Positions 9,613 to 20,031 are shown, numbered from the stretch's first letter. The stretch: 64,000 bases of DNA from Melieria omissa (GCA_963971225.1 OZ020269.1:9616201-9680200), one strand, 5' to 3'. The notes: generated by a model from the sequence alone, not told the origin. A program made the numbers and translations.

Positions 9613-11180
9613 GACTCCTCGTCCTCAGCCCTGCGCTTGTTGGCTGAGCCTCGATCGTCAGTATTCCCCGCTTCAGGCGATTGCGATCGAGAACGGGAAC
9701 GCCTCTTTCGTTGGCGGCAGTCTCGTGATATGTGACCCTGCTTGCCACATGTCCAGCAAACAACTTTAGAGGAGACAACCCGTGGCCTGCCCGATGTCTC
9801 AGAGCTTATGGCCTGGATCGAAATGTCGCTGTCCGGCTGGATTTGACGTACCCTTGCAGATGCATACCGATTGCCTCCAATCCATGTCGCTTCATATGTC
9901 ATCGCGCTGGTCACCGTCTCCTTAAATGTCGGCTTGCCCATCATCAACGCACTACGACGTGTCTCGGGATCATGAAGACCTTCAATGAACGACTCAATCT
10001 TCATCCTTTCGAGATCATCAGCGCCGAATTTTGGGTAGCACAACTGTACGAGCCGCTCAATGTCTGCTGCATATGTCTGCAGCGCATCGCTGGCTCTTTG
10101 CCTGCGGTTCTTCAGCTCACAGTAGTACAGCGTATGGTTGTGCTCGTTGCTGTACTTCACTGCCAACGCTCTCATGACGGCCTCGTAATCACTTCTCGAA
10201 CATTCCGGAACTGATTTCATTACCTCAGCCGCAGGACCTTTCAGCGCCAAAGCCAATCTCCGACCCTTCCTGATATCGGTCCACTGATTTTCCAAAGCAG
10301 GTAAGTCGAATTGCAGTTTGAATGTATCGAATGGCGTAGCACCATCATAAGTAGGCACTTCTGTTCGGGTGGCGAAACTTTCCGGAATCGGCGGCAAACA
10401 TTCTCGTGGCTGTACCTCTCTAAGCCGCTCGTCGATTTTCCTGTTTACCGAATCCTCCAGACTGTCCACTCGTTTGTCTAAATGTTCTACTCGCGTCTCC
10501 AGGTGCTCAACTTTCACATTAATCCTGTCTGAAATCTCCTCCAAGCGCTCAGAATTTTCCTGAAGCTTGCTGGACAACTCGCGATTCGCATTTTCAAATT
10601 TTTCCGCATTTTCCTGGAGTTTTGTTTCCATTCGCACCGCTACTTCTCGGTTCGCCGTTTCCATTTTAGCTATTTCTAGATTTGTCGTTTCGACTTTTGC
10701 CGAAATTTCCTGATTCGTGGTTTCCAGTTTCACTGCCATTTGCGCCGAAAGTTCCCGATTCGCAGTTTCAAGTTTCGCTGCCATTTGCGCCGACATTTCC
10801 CGATTCGCAGTTTCAAGTTTCGCTGCCATTTGCGCCGACATTTCCCGGTTTTCACGACTGACATTCTCAATTTTCGCAGAAGTTTCCTGAAACATGCCTC
10901 TCATTGCAACCATAAGCTGGCTCATGTCCATTGCTTGTGGTGGCGCAGCCGCTGCAGTCGTACTTTGCATCGACGCAGCACCCGCAGGCGATTCCTCCAC
11001 TTTGGCCGACGCCTCTTGTTCCTGCGTTCCGAACTCGTGTGCAGCCCAATCGATGCCTCGTGATTCACACGCCTCTCGCAAGCGCAGCTGCAACTCCACC
11101 TTACCGCCAGCAGTCGGCAAATTCCAGGCCGCCAGCTCCTTCTTCAGCTGGTCAACCTTCAGCAGCTCCAGTTTAACCAT
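9603..11180 (-). CDS. Gag-like structural protein with SAP domain and zinc knuckle
   Basis: A 525-residue protein from an ATG at 11180, the first start after the 5' LTR and primer site. Residues 1-45 look like a SAP-type DNA-binding helix pair (LLKVDQLKKELAAWNLPTAG). Residues about 95-265 are a long coiled coil with tandem 15-residue repeats (ANREMSAQMAAKLET). A retroelement capsid-like region follows (TYDGATPFDTFKLQF onward). At 475-488 there is a CCHC zinc knuckle, CWTCGKQGHISRDC, followed by an Arg/Ser-rich basic tail. It should package element RNA and assemble particles. The stop TAA at 9603-9605 lies directly after a GTTAAAC heptamer. An N-terminal SAP domain on Gag is uncommon but known in some retroelements. 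Confidence 0.93.
   Translation of the reverse strand: MVKLELLKVDQLKKELAAWNLPTAGGKVELQLRLREACESRGIDWAAHEFGTQEQEASAKVEESPAGAASMQSTTAAAAPPQAMDMSQLMVAMRGMFQETSAKIENVSRENREMSAQMAAKLETANREMSAQMAAKLETANRELSAQMAVKLETTNQEISAKVETTNLEIAKMETANREVAVRMETKLQENAEKFENANRELSSKLQENSERLEEISDRINVKVEHLETRVEHLDKRVDSLEDSVNRKIDERLREVQPRECLPPIPESFATRTEVPTYDGATPFDTFKLQFDLPALENQWTDIRKGRRLALALKGPAAEVMKSVPECSRSDYEAVMRALAVKYSNEHNHTLYYCELKNRRQRASDALQTYAADIERLVQLCYPKFGADDLERMKIESFIEGLHDPETRRSALMMGKPTFKETVTSAMTYEATWIGGNRYASARVRQIQPDSDISIQAISSETSGRPRVVSSKVVCWTCGKQGHISRDCRQRKRRSRSRSQSPEAGNTDDRGSANKRRAEDEESLN
9606..9612 (-). promoter_or_regulatory. Probable programmed -1 ribosomal frameshift site, GTTAAAC
   Basis: On the minus strand the last gag codons are TCG TTA AAC TAA, so the heptamer is G TTA AAC immediately before the stop. 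A one-base backward slip puts ribosomes in the pol frame, which is open from exactly here. GUUAAAC is an established slippery site in nidoviruses such as equine arteritis virus. A downstream pseudoknot or stem was not modelled. The alternative is that pol is reached in some other way and the heptamer is chance. Confidence 0.75.
10696..10875 (-). repeat. 45-bp tandem repeats inside gag
   Basis: Landmark TGCGCCGA (plus strand) recurs at 10741, 10786 and 10831, a 45-bp period, with a more diverged unit upstream from about 10696. Each unit encodes 15 residues (ANREMSAQMAAKLET-type), keeping the coiled-coil heptad-like pattern and the frame. Two units are nearly identical, so the last duplication is recent. 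Confidence 0.85.
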
Positions 11181-11219
11181 GTCTGCGTTTTTATAATTTT
11201 ATTTTACTTTCAGTAATAC

Positions 11220-11240
11220 AATCCCCAATTTCTGACACCA
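11220..11240 (-). promoter_or_regulatory. Primer-binding site, probably tRNA-Leu
   Basis: Two bases after the 5' LTR the element strand reads TGGTGTCAGAAATTGGGG. The first 11 bases are complementary to the 3' end of dipteran tRNA-Leu species ending ...TTCTGACACCA. Agreement falls off after that. Position and the TGG start make it the minus-strand priming site; the tRNA identity is from memory of the tRNA 3' end. Confidence 0.7.
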
Positions 11241-11242
11241 AA

Positions 11243-11661
11243 TGTTACGAAAATTACTTCACAGGTTCGTTTGGATTGGTTTTGAAAATAAAACAACTTC
11301 AGTTACTCAGCAAAAATCAACAATCAGAAACTAACTTTATTTACAGTATTACACTTTGCTTGTATCTACACTTGTTACCACTTTGCTCGCTCAACACAGA
11401 CTCGACCCCTTGTGCTGCCACTGCTGCTTTTATACCACTTTTCTTATCGCGCCGAAGTTTCTTGCAACTTCTAATTGGAAAGCGCTCGACCATTCTCGCA
11501 CAGCCCATTTCGAGAACCATCCTTGCCATATCGGACTATACCAAGCGAATTTATAACAGTTTTGCTGTACTTCACAGTGCATGCCTAAAAGTATGCTTGG
11601 AAAACATTCGTGCGGAGAAGGCATTCCCGTACAGGGCGGCACAGAATTCCTCATCGTATCA
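11243..11661 (-). repeat. 5' LTR of the gypsy element
   Basis: This matches 5579-5997 over 419 bp with no difference noticed, including identical translations in every frame compared. It carries the same TATA-like box (plus 11425-11436) and AATAAA (plus 11336-11341). It drives transcription leftward into gag and pol. It is followed by ATAT (11662-11665), the target duplication. Confidence 0.95.
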
Positions 11662-11665
11662 ATAT

Positions 11666-12715
11666 GTATGTATATGTATATAACAAGCATTATTTGTTTT
11701 CTTCAATTCATAAAAAACAATTTGTGCATTTGTGCACCTATTCATTAAAATTAACAACACAAAACCCATCGTTTCATGGACCATTTACATTAAAATTCAA
11801 ATGAGTGTGTTTGTGTTTGCAATAATTTGAAAGCATTTAAAAATAAATTTCTACAAATGTATAAATAATTTGACGTACAGCAAGCTACATAAATACTCGT
11901 ATATTTGTACATACAAATATATGCAACCAACGCACATTTGCAGTAATTTTATTACTTGGCATTCAATGCAGATTTTGCTATTATAACGAGCCACAATAAC
12001 AAAAACATGCAATGTAAAATGCTAAAACAAAATCAACCACAATAACAATAACAACAAATGTAACTACTACAACAGCAATAATGCTAATGGCAACTAATTA
12101 AGGTGGCAACTAATAGCAGATGAGCCAAAGTCGACGCGACTCGCGCCAACTCGACTCGACTCAACGAACGCCAAACCCAAAGCCAAACAGAGCAGAGTAA
12201 AATCACAACAAAGATGTTGTTGCACTCGCTGACAGCGATTGCATGCAGGCAAACGAACAAATATGTACAAATGTATGTTTGTGTGTATGTATGGGTGTTT
12301 GTGAGTGCGACTGAGCGCTGGCATTTATGTGGGCAATTAGTTAAGTACGTGTAAAGCAGTTCGAAAGCAAATGTATTGTGGCGCTGAGCATTTGCGTGGC
12401 TACTGATGTGAAAGTATGCGTGTGTTGGTGCATGTGTGAGTGGGCATGCTGCTGGCTATGGGTTGCTGTGTGTACCAAAATAAAAAAGCAAACAATTTAT
12501 AATTGTAAGTAAATGAAAACTCAAGTTAAAACAATACAAAATAAGCACAAACAAAAAAAAACAAACAACAAAATGAAATAAGCAAAATCAAGCAGATAGT
12601 TAACGTCAGCTCTTAATGTATTCAGTTGATGCGCGCACACACACACACGACTGCGAAAAACGCTAAGCAATAGAACGCGGCAAGGACTAACAGGCCGACG
12701 GCTGTGCGCTTCTCT
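11666..12715. other. Intergenic, no gene recognised
   Basis: AT-rich sequence with ATGTATGT/TATG-type runs just right of the retrotransposon and CAACAATAACAA-type simple sequence at 11995-12085. TCGACTCG-rich sequence at 12130-12170 and a short CA run at about 12635-12650 follow. No coding or RNA gene was recognised. Confidence 0.55.
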
Positions 12716-12723
12716 GCTTAGAA

Positions 12724-13622
12724 CAGAGGTTCTCAACCATTGTTAGCTTAGGTTTGGCACTTTGACTATGAACTATGAAATATTCAGTAAAAAGTAATAT
12801 TGGAAAAGTTCAGGTGGTATGAGTCACATTTTTGGATGATGCGGCTGCAGTCATGGCCAGGCAAGAGATCATATTAGCAGGACGTCCCCAGGTTTTCCTT
12901 TCTGTGCAAGTGTCAGTTCTGAAATTTGACAGCTGTAAAGGAAGAACAAATAACATTGTGAAATCACCCCACAAAAATGGGACAAGTTACGTTGGCACTG
13001 CTTGCAAAGTTTGCAAATTTTTTGGTCGTGGAATTGCAACCAAAGTGTTAACAATTCAAAGAGTTATCAAACAATTTGAAGAAATTGGGTCGATTATGGA
13101 CTGCAAGTCTCCTGCGAGACCCGCAGAACCTGGGAACATCAATTTAACCACGTTTACAATAACTTAAGATTTTGCGAAACACCATTAATCGAATTGTTTG
13201 ATGAAAAACCTTCACTTTTACCCCTCCAAGATTTAGCTCACTCAGAAGCTCGATACTTGGGCTCGGTACATGTCTACTTCGAAATGCAATACAAATACTA
13301 CACGCTCAATAAATATGCATTTTATTATGAAATTAAGTCGTGTATTTTTATTGGTACGGTTCTGCAATATATCAATAAAATAATAAACTATTGAATGGCC
13401 CAAAAGTACCAAACTACGATCAAAGGATTTGTCCGATTTGTCTAATAATATGTTATTTAAATCGCTTTATCTATGTGACCGGCTAAAATATGGATGAAAA
13501 TCACCAACAGTTTTAATGAATCTACGACTAAAAAGTTCTATGATCGTTTTAATATTAGGTATCATTAGTCAAAGAAAAACTTAAATAATTTTCACATCTA
13601 TACCCATCATTGAGAGCCTCTG
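12724..13622. mobile_element. Non-autonomous hAT-type element
   Basis: The left end reads CAGAGGTTCTCAACCAT and the right end, reverse-complemented, reads CAGAGGCTCTCAATGAT, giving imperfect terminal inverted repeats. The 8 bp outside are GCTTAGAA (12716-12723) and GCTTCGAA (13623-13630), a target duplication with one mismatch. CAG.GG ends and an 8-bp duplication are the hAT signature. The interior has no hAT transposase; instead it contains a fragment resembling a mariner-type transposase. Decay of the ends suggests an old insertion. Confidence 0.75.
12832..13167 (+). pseudogene. Possible mariner-like transposase fragment
   Basis: An open stretch whose second half (TKVLTIQRVIKQFEEIGSIMDCKSPARP) resembles the helix-turn-helix and linker of Tc1/mariner transposases: an RxxxxFEETGS-like stretch followed by a Pro/Arg-rich linker. 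A frame downstream (PSKIQLTQKL) resembles the following conserved block. Stops and frame changes separate the blocks and no catalytic DDE part was found. It lies wholly inside an hAT-ended element, so it is either a nested relic or a misreading. The resemblance is from motif memory only. Confidence 0.4.
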
Positions 13623-13630
13623 GCTTCGAA

Positions 13631-14468
13631 CTTAAATTTTCCATGCAATAAATTCCATTAAGAATTGTTTATGCTACCAAAAGCATCACTTTCACTTGTG
13701 ACTATGTTCGCGTTGGCAGTTCACTGCACCACTGCATTTGCCTCCAATGCCAATATTTTTCTCATCACTGCGCTGCTAGTCGACCGTCTGCTATTTTCAG
13801 CTATTTGCACCGATTGCTTTTTGCATATAGTTTTAACCTTTGTTTTTTCCACTGCTGTTAAAATAGTGCATTTGTGTTTACAGTTGAGAGTAAAGTTTCC
13901 ACTAAATTGCCAGCAAATCAATTACTCTGTGCGCACAAAACTGTACTGTACGAGTGCGAACAACATGAGCACTTTTGCGCCTTTTACGGCATTTTGCGTG
14001 GCGCATGCGCAGCCGGCGTCCTCCGAACGTGCCAATTAGTCAGGACATTGGCATAGTTGAATTCAATTTGATTTCACTGAAATGTTCAAACCACATTGGC
14101 CACGCTGCGATGCTTCGGTGCCGTTGGCGTTGTGCCTGTGCCACGAGCGCAACTTCAACTGTTGCTATTGTGTCGCACTTTTAATTAGTTTGTTCCAAGT
14201 TCAGTTTATATTTTTGAAGCATATTTGCGGTGTGGTGTGCAACGGGGCGTATGAGTGCTGCTGTACACAAAAGTTTAAAATTGTGATATGAAACGTGAGC
14301 GGCGTTGACATACACTTACAAACTGGCGCGTGTTATACGAGTGGGAGAGGAGGAGATTCCAGGAACTGAGAATAAAAACGGTCTACAATTTTATAATACA
14401 GTACTTTTTGCTTAAAACGAACTTCGAGGGACCGGGCAAAATGGTTCGTTTTAACCGAAAGTTCGCTT
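13631..14468. other. Intergenic, no gene recognised
   Basis: Mixed-composition sequence with no supported gene. The part at about 14400-14468 (GGTTCGTTTTAACCGAAAG) seems to belong to an older repeat that continues at about 15187-15290 on the far side of the next element. Confidence 0.5.
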
Positions 14469-14470
14469 TA

Positions 14471-15184
14471 AGGGGGGCGCTCCATGAAATGGTTTCAAAA
14501 AATAGATTTTTTTTTTGCTTTAATCGAAAGATATATTATCCGAGAACATTATTGCAAAGTTTCAAAGTCGAACTCTGAAAACTTTCGTAGACATAGTTCT
14601 TTTCATCGACACGCGCTCAGCCACACCAGGTGTTCCGAATAACTTTGGAACGTGTTTCCTGATAAACACGTTTTTGTAGTCCGTCCACATGATAAAAAAA
14701 AACTACTAAACCGATCTACACGAATATATACTCGTTTTGTAGGATATTGATCAGAGAAGTGCATGAACCTCTGAAATCTATTAACAAAATTGTTTTTGTC
14801 TGTTTTTTTAATAAAGAAAAGTAAGAAAAAACGAACTTTTTTGTAGTTTATATAGCTTTGTTGCTAAATTTTGAAAATTTTTATAGTTTTTGAGGTTCAC
14901 GCATTTGCGACAAGCCTGCTGATTAATTTGATATATAATTTGTATGTTTCAGACTTTAACTTCGGACGGCATCGTGTGGACGGGAAGACGTCTTTTTTTA
15001 AACAAAGCCTCGGAAGATGTTCAATATGTTTGCCATTTTTAATTTTTTTTATGTATAACTTTTTTTTGGAACTTCTATCTAATACCTACGAAACGGATTG
15101 TTCCTGTCTCTTTCTTTTTTTATACAGTAAAATAAAGAAAATTGAAATTAACATTTTTTTGAGCGTTTCATGGAGTGCCCCCCT
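14471..15184. mobile_element. TA-flanked inverted-repeat element, non-coding
   Basis: The left end AGGGGGGCGCTCCATGAAA (from 14471) is matched by an inverted copy ending at 15184 with one internal difference. TA occurs on both sides (14469-14470 and 15185-15186), as for Tc1/mariner-type insertions. The 714-bp interior is T-rich with no transposase motif. It is probably a non-autonomous element. It appears to sit inside an older repeat containing GTTCGTTTTA-like motifs on both sides. Confidence 0.8.
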
Positions 15185-15186
15185 TA

Positions 15187-18100
15187 AAAGAGATTTGTAA
15201 TAAGCGAAAACATAGAGCGCGTACTTTTGAAATTAGTTCGTTTTAGGCGGAAAATCGTTTTAAACGGGTTCGTTCTGTAACACTACATAAATTTTTTAAA
15301 ATGTTATGCTTTAAAATATTCCAAAAAAACGAAGCCGAAAAAGCAACTTTTTAAAATTTCTGCCTTAAAAATATTATTTTCCATTCAATATACTAGCTTC
15401 AACTTTGATTTCACCGCATCACTTCACGTTTAACTTGCACACATATTTTCATCGTTTGCGAATTTTCCTACTGGGGCACGTATGCTAAACAAAGGTAATC
15501 ATGATTATGTAGTTGGCAACCTCAAAAGTGTCTGCAAATAAATAAAAGTTGTTTTCATCAATATGCTAAAGTCGTAAACACAGAAACTCAACTCGTATCT
15601 GACAGAACCAAAGCCCCAAAGCTGGTAAACACAGCAAACAACGTGAGTAAGTGAAACTAATCGCAAATTAATGCGCATACTTGGTTCTAACTAAGATAAA
15701 ATAATAAAATAATGCAATAATGACGGCTCGCAAAGCCAGCGCGCGTTTGCCGTCAACGGTCAAGATAGCCAAACGGACATAATGAACTTCGTTTGGGTCC
15801 AAACGCGCCAAGTGGAAGCGAGTGGTGAAGAGCACAAAAATCCAGGTGGGCCAAATGCGAATGAGAGCGCGCGCCAAACAAACAACAAACTGCGCTCACG
15901 TCCCACTCTCCACGGCCGCTGCTGCGAACCGTCTGTAACTTGTTTTCATTAGTGGCAAATGTTGCTAAACATTTGGCTGGCAACATGAACCGGCGCATTC
16001 GAGCAGCTGCATACAACATACATACATACACACAGCTTGAGCGGTGTGGCCAATGTTCTGTAAGATCCCAGCGGCAGATACACACTTTGGCCGACACTTT
16101 CGGTTTCGGTTGCTTAGCGCACAGCAACAGCAACACCAACCTCCACCAACGGCAACAGCACTACCAACAGTAACAGCAACAGCAACACCGACTGCCGTGG
16201 CAGCACAGCGAGCAGCCAAGCCAATAGCCAACAGCTAGCAGCCAGCAGCAGGCAACGGCGCTTCAGTGCAAAATTTCCGCACACTGTGAATTCAGTTTCG
16301 TTCTGGCAGAATTAAAAGCAACACGCACCGTCGCAGCACTACGCGTTAGCGCGCTTTATAAATTTCGGCACGATACGAGCGCCTATGTTGCGTTCCGTTT
16401 CCAGTCGTTACGTTTCAGTGGTACGTGCACGCCTCCGTCGGCCGGCCGCGCGCCCCATAGCAGCCCATTAGCACCGACACCGTCACCTATACAAGCGCCA
16501 GCCAGCAACGACACCAACACCAACACCGACACCAACACCAACACCGACACCAATGCGCACACCAGCGCTTAATCAGCCTCATCATCTTCGACTTGGTCGT
16601 CGTCGTCGTCGTCATAGTCAGCGTCAACGCCAGCGACGACGACAACGACCGCGTCAACTTCGCTAAACACAGTGTGGAGCGCGTTCATAAGAAGTGGTGT
16701 AGTTGCTGTTGTGTTGTTGTTGTTGCTGTTGTTTGGGATTTACTGACCGGCACTGCATTGCAAGGACTTACCGCTGTGCGTCTTGAGGCCGTGAAGACGT
16801 TGGCGTTGACGCCGACGTCGCGCGCTTTTCTGTTGGCCGTATTAAACCATTGGACGGACAGGTGAACGCACAAACAGCTGAACGGACGTATGGACGAATG
16901 ATGGGTGTTGTTGGCATTTGGCTGCGTCTGTGTGTGTGTGCGTGTTCGTGACAGCGTATCTGTCTGTGCAATTGCGGCAGCGCTGTTGCCGGTGAGTGCG
17001 TTGCGCTTAAAACGCGCGCTCCGTCGCAGTCGCTGGCGCGGTCGGGGCTCGTCGTTGTCGTTGTCGTCGTCGTAGTAGTAGCCGATTTCGGCATTGTTAA
17101 AGCTTTCTATACATTTTTCCCTCGTCTCGTTTCACGTTTGTGCTTTCAGGCCGTTTGCATTGTGCCGATTTTTTGTTCGCTTTGTGCTGGACGCAGCGCA
17201 CAGCTGAGCGAAGTAGTTGTTTTATAACTTGTTGTCGTCGTTGTCGTTGTCGCTGTCGCTGTCGTTGCCGCAGCGTGTTTAGAACAATTTGCAAAATTGT
17301 TGCAACTACTTTGATGCCATTGCCAGAGCGACTGTCACACGCACGCACACTCACGCACTGTCGCACTTACTTGGCGCGCGGCCCGAGATATCTACGAACA
17401 AATCTTTGCCGCGCTCGCCGCGTGCAGTCGCTCGAGTGCAATAAATTAATTTATTAAAGAGCGCGCGCCAACGCAATAAAAACACCAAAATATACTGCAG
17501 TAAAAAGCAAAAGCAGCAGCAACCTCATGCCAGCTGGTCGCGTCGCGCGCTGAGGCTGAAATTGAAAATGAAAATGAAGCCTGCAGATTTGAAAATATGA
17601 AAATATACGCGCGGCGAAATTAAACGACAAACGGCGTGTGTGCATTTGGTTGCGTGCTGCGGGTGCTGCCGTCAATCGAGCCAAAGTGGAAATTATTTCG
17701 CAAACGTACCAATGGAATAGCAGATTTGCAAGCCTGAGTCTGCGGCCGAGACTGAAGGCCCCTGCGCGGTCATTATTGTTGTTGTCATTATCGTTAGCGC
17801 GATAATAAAATGTGCGCTAATTGAGTTTAAGTTTCGTTTGACATAAAAAGTGCTAAGCTAAAATCTTTCTTTAGTTCTACACGCAGCATCGGTTTAAAGC
17901 AAAACAAAAAATACAAAAAAATTAAGCAAAAGCAAAAAAATACTTAAAGAAAGATACACAAAATCAGGCAATTGAAAACAAATATAAATTAGGTTAAATT
18001 GTGTTTAAATTTAGCAATATTAAAAAAAATATATATCAGAAACAGCAGAGTAAACATCATAAAAAGCAAAGTGAATACAAAAATAAAAGAAAAATACGTG

Positions 18101-18583
18101 AGAAAATTATACATGTTAGAGATTTGTTGAAGATTGACAGCTGATCTGTGCACGAAGCGAAGCATTGGAATTTTTTTTCGAATTTACAGCGACGATTTCA
18201 TTGAACCAATCCTCAATGAAACTGTGAAGCATTGGCATTGGAACAAAGGTAAATATTTATATGAAAATGTATGGAAAAATTCAAAATATTTAAAAACACA
18301 AAATGAAAGTACAAAAATAGAGAAAAACTAAAAAAAGAATGGGATAAGTTCTGCAACAAAATTTAAATTATGCCATGTTCAATGCGTAGTAAAGACGGCA
18401 AAGTATTTTATTCTTTATACCAACTTAATAAATAATTTCCCTCGGTTTTTTAAGTTGAGCTCTTCGGTAAAATTTCACAAATTATCAAGCTGCATTTTTC
18501 AAATTTTTATTAAAAAAATAAAAATTATTTCACAGACACATTGTAGCCTTGACAATACAAATCTTTGTTTATTTCAATGGTTA
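15187..18583. other. Gene-free; GC-rich block that may be a promoter or 5' exon
   Basis: 15880-17460 is richer in G+C and in CG dinucleotides than its surroundings. It holds CAACAG/CACCAA repeats (16120-16270, 16505-16555), a (GTC)n run (about 16593-16615) and TCGTTGTCG-type repeats (17035-17270). A TATAAA-like box (about 16353-16362) and Inr-like TTCAGT motifs (16291, 16414) are present but not ideally spaced. A strong splice-donor-like GGTGAGT is at about 16990. At 18189-18249 a short stretch lies between a good acceptor (T8...TTTACAG) and a donor (AAAGGTAAAT). No continuous coding frame was recognised. The right part is A-rich. Confidence 0.4.
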
Positions 18584-18585
18584 TA

Positions 18586-19144
18586 TAGGGTGATCCAACT
18601 AGAGGTACTTTTTTCAATAACCTTTTTTTGACAGATCACGCGTGAGTCGTGTCAAGCTGTCATATTATTTTTGTTCAGTATTGTTTGGCATTTCATCATG
18701 GAAAGACTTACGCCTGAACAACGTTTACAAATCGTTCAACTTTATTACGAACTGTTTACGAGCATTTCGGTGAACAGCTAATTTCACGTAATGGGCCGGT
18801 CGATTGGCCACCAAGATCGTGTGATATCACACCGTTAGACTTTTTTCTGTGGGGATACGTAAAGTCTATACGGATAAACCCGCTTCGATTCAGGCCTTGG
18901 AGCAAAACATCACGCGTGTCATTCGCCAGTTACCAGTCGAAATGCTCGAACGAGTCATCGAAAATTGGACTCAACGGATGGACCATCTGAGACGTAGCCG
19001 CGGCCAACATTTGAAAGAGATAATCTTAAAAAAATAAATGCCAAAGAATGTTCTTTCGAATGATAATAAACATTCCCCGTTAAATTTTAATTTTCTGTGT
19101 TTTTTTCTTTAAAAAAGTAGGGAACCTCGAAATGGATCACGCTT
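18586..19144 (+). mobile_element. Deleted mariner-like element, copy A
   Basis: A 559-bp element with ends AGGGTGATCC (left) and, reverse-complemented, AAGCGTGATCC (right), flanked by TA (18584-18585 and 19145-19146). It shares nearly its whole length with 45333-45899, but with a different internal deletion. It retains the first codons and the C-terminal third of a transposase. The next TA, at 19147-19148, is the target of a different element, so the two insertions are side by side. Confidence 0.88.
18698..19037 (+). pseudogene. Mariner-like transposase remnant, copy A
   Basis: Starts at ATG with MERLTPEQRLQIVQLYYE, the usual N terminus of this transposase family. It then jumps into the catalytic region, where one frame reads NGPVDWPPRSCDITPLDFFLWGYVKS, containing the last conserved block with the D of ITPLD. 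A frameshift follows, then VYTDKPASIQALEQN...RRSRGQHLKEIILKK to the stop. The middle of the protein, including the first catalytic Asp residues, is deleted. It cannot encode an active transposase. The family call rests on these motifs. Confidence 0.85.
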
Positions 19145-19148
19145 TATA

Positions 19149-20031
19149 GGGTTTTCCAACAAGAGGTATTATTTTGGTATTCAAAGAAAAATTCAAGTTT
19201 TTGAGATAAATGATCGGATGTTTATTTCATAATAAAGAGGTATGCCGTTAATAATGAAAAACAACATCAGCCAAATGGCCACCACGACCACGCCTACAGG
19301 ACCATATCCTTTTCATGAATTTTTCCATAACCAAATCGCAAAGTGGCTGCCCTATGTCCTCGATAGCCTCACGAATTCTATCTTTGAGGTCTTGAATCGA
19401 CGCTGGGCTGTTGGCGTACACCTTATCTTTCACGTGGCCCCAAAAGAAGAAGTCGCAAGATCTCGGTGGTCAATTGTGATCACCTCTTCCAGAGATAACA
19501 CGGTCCGGAAACTTTTCCTGTAAAAGAGCAATGGTTTCGTTGCTTGTGTGGCACGTAGCGCCGTCTTGTTGAAATTAAACGTTGCCCAGATCAATACCAT
19601 CCAACTCCGACCATAAAAAATCATTAATCATCTCTCGAGGACGAGGAATCGACAAACCTGGGTTTTCTTCAACACTTTGGGCTACAGCAGCAACATTCTC
19701 AATTGTTCTTGAGCGACGTGCACGGGTTTTATTCTTCACATCACTAACTTGTCCCAACAGCTCGAATTTTTCCACCAATTTCTGTATTGCGGTCCGACAA
19801 GGTGCTTCACGACGACCCAAAAATGCTTTAGTTTTGCGAACTGTGACTGCAAGATTTTCACCAGTTTTGTAGTGAATTTTAATAATTTCAATGCGTTGTT
19901 GAAGCGTGTATCGTTCCATTTTAGGTAATGGCGTAGTTTCTACTTGTCAAATGTCAAAGAATAAAACCTTCAAAAGTGACAGCTACCGAAATACCAGGTG
20001 ATTCAAAATAAAACCTCTTGTTGGAAAACCC
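19149..20031 (-). mobile_element. Deleted mariner-like element of a second family
   Basis: Ends GGGTTTTCCAACAAGAGGT at 19149 and an inverted copy ending at 20031 agree over 19 bases. TA flanks both sides (19147-19148 and 20032-20033). The interior carries a transposase read leftward. At 883 bp it is shorter than a full element (usually about 1.3 kb), because the coding part is internally deleted. The well-matched ends could still be substrates for a related enzyme. Confidence 0.88.
19248..19919 (-). pseudogene. Mariner-like transposase remnant, second family
   Basis: Starts MERYTLQQRIEIIKIHYKTGENLAVTVRK and continues through a helix-turn-helix region with a NKTRARRSRT linker (345 bp open). 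It jumps at INDFLWSELDGIDLGN into the catalytic part. There, other frames show FQQDGATCHTS (second catalytic Asp) and PPRSCDFFFWGHVKDKVYANSPASIQDLKD, then a C-terminal RRGRGGHLADVVFHY. The block before DFFFWG lacks the usual residues LTPxD, so the third catalytic Asp is lost or displaced. At least two frameshifts and a large internal deletion are present. Inactive. Confidence 0.85.

Larger units (their letters stand above)
5579..11661 (-). mobile_element. Ty3/gypsy LTR retrotransposon, full length, minus strand
   Basis: A 6083-bp element bounded by two 419-bp direct LTRs. Both flanks carry the 4-bp target duplication ATAT (5575-5578 and 11662-11665). Read on the minus strand the order is 5' LTR (11243-11661), primer-binding site, gag, protease-RT-RNase H, integrase, polypurine tract, 3' LTR (5579-5997). 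Integrase after RNase H places it in Ty3/gypsy rather than copia. There is no env frame: the integrase stop lies within about 12 bp of the 3' LTR. No LTR difference was seen by eye, so insertion is recent. An ATAT-type target is typical of several insect gypsy lineages, but the exact lineage was not determined. Confidence 0.97.

Noticed and set aside
8831..9769. Long plus-strand frames opposite gag-pol
   Set aside because: Shadow frames opposite strongly supported retroelement coding sequence.
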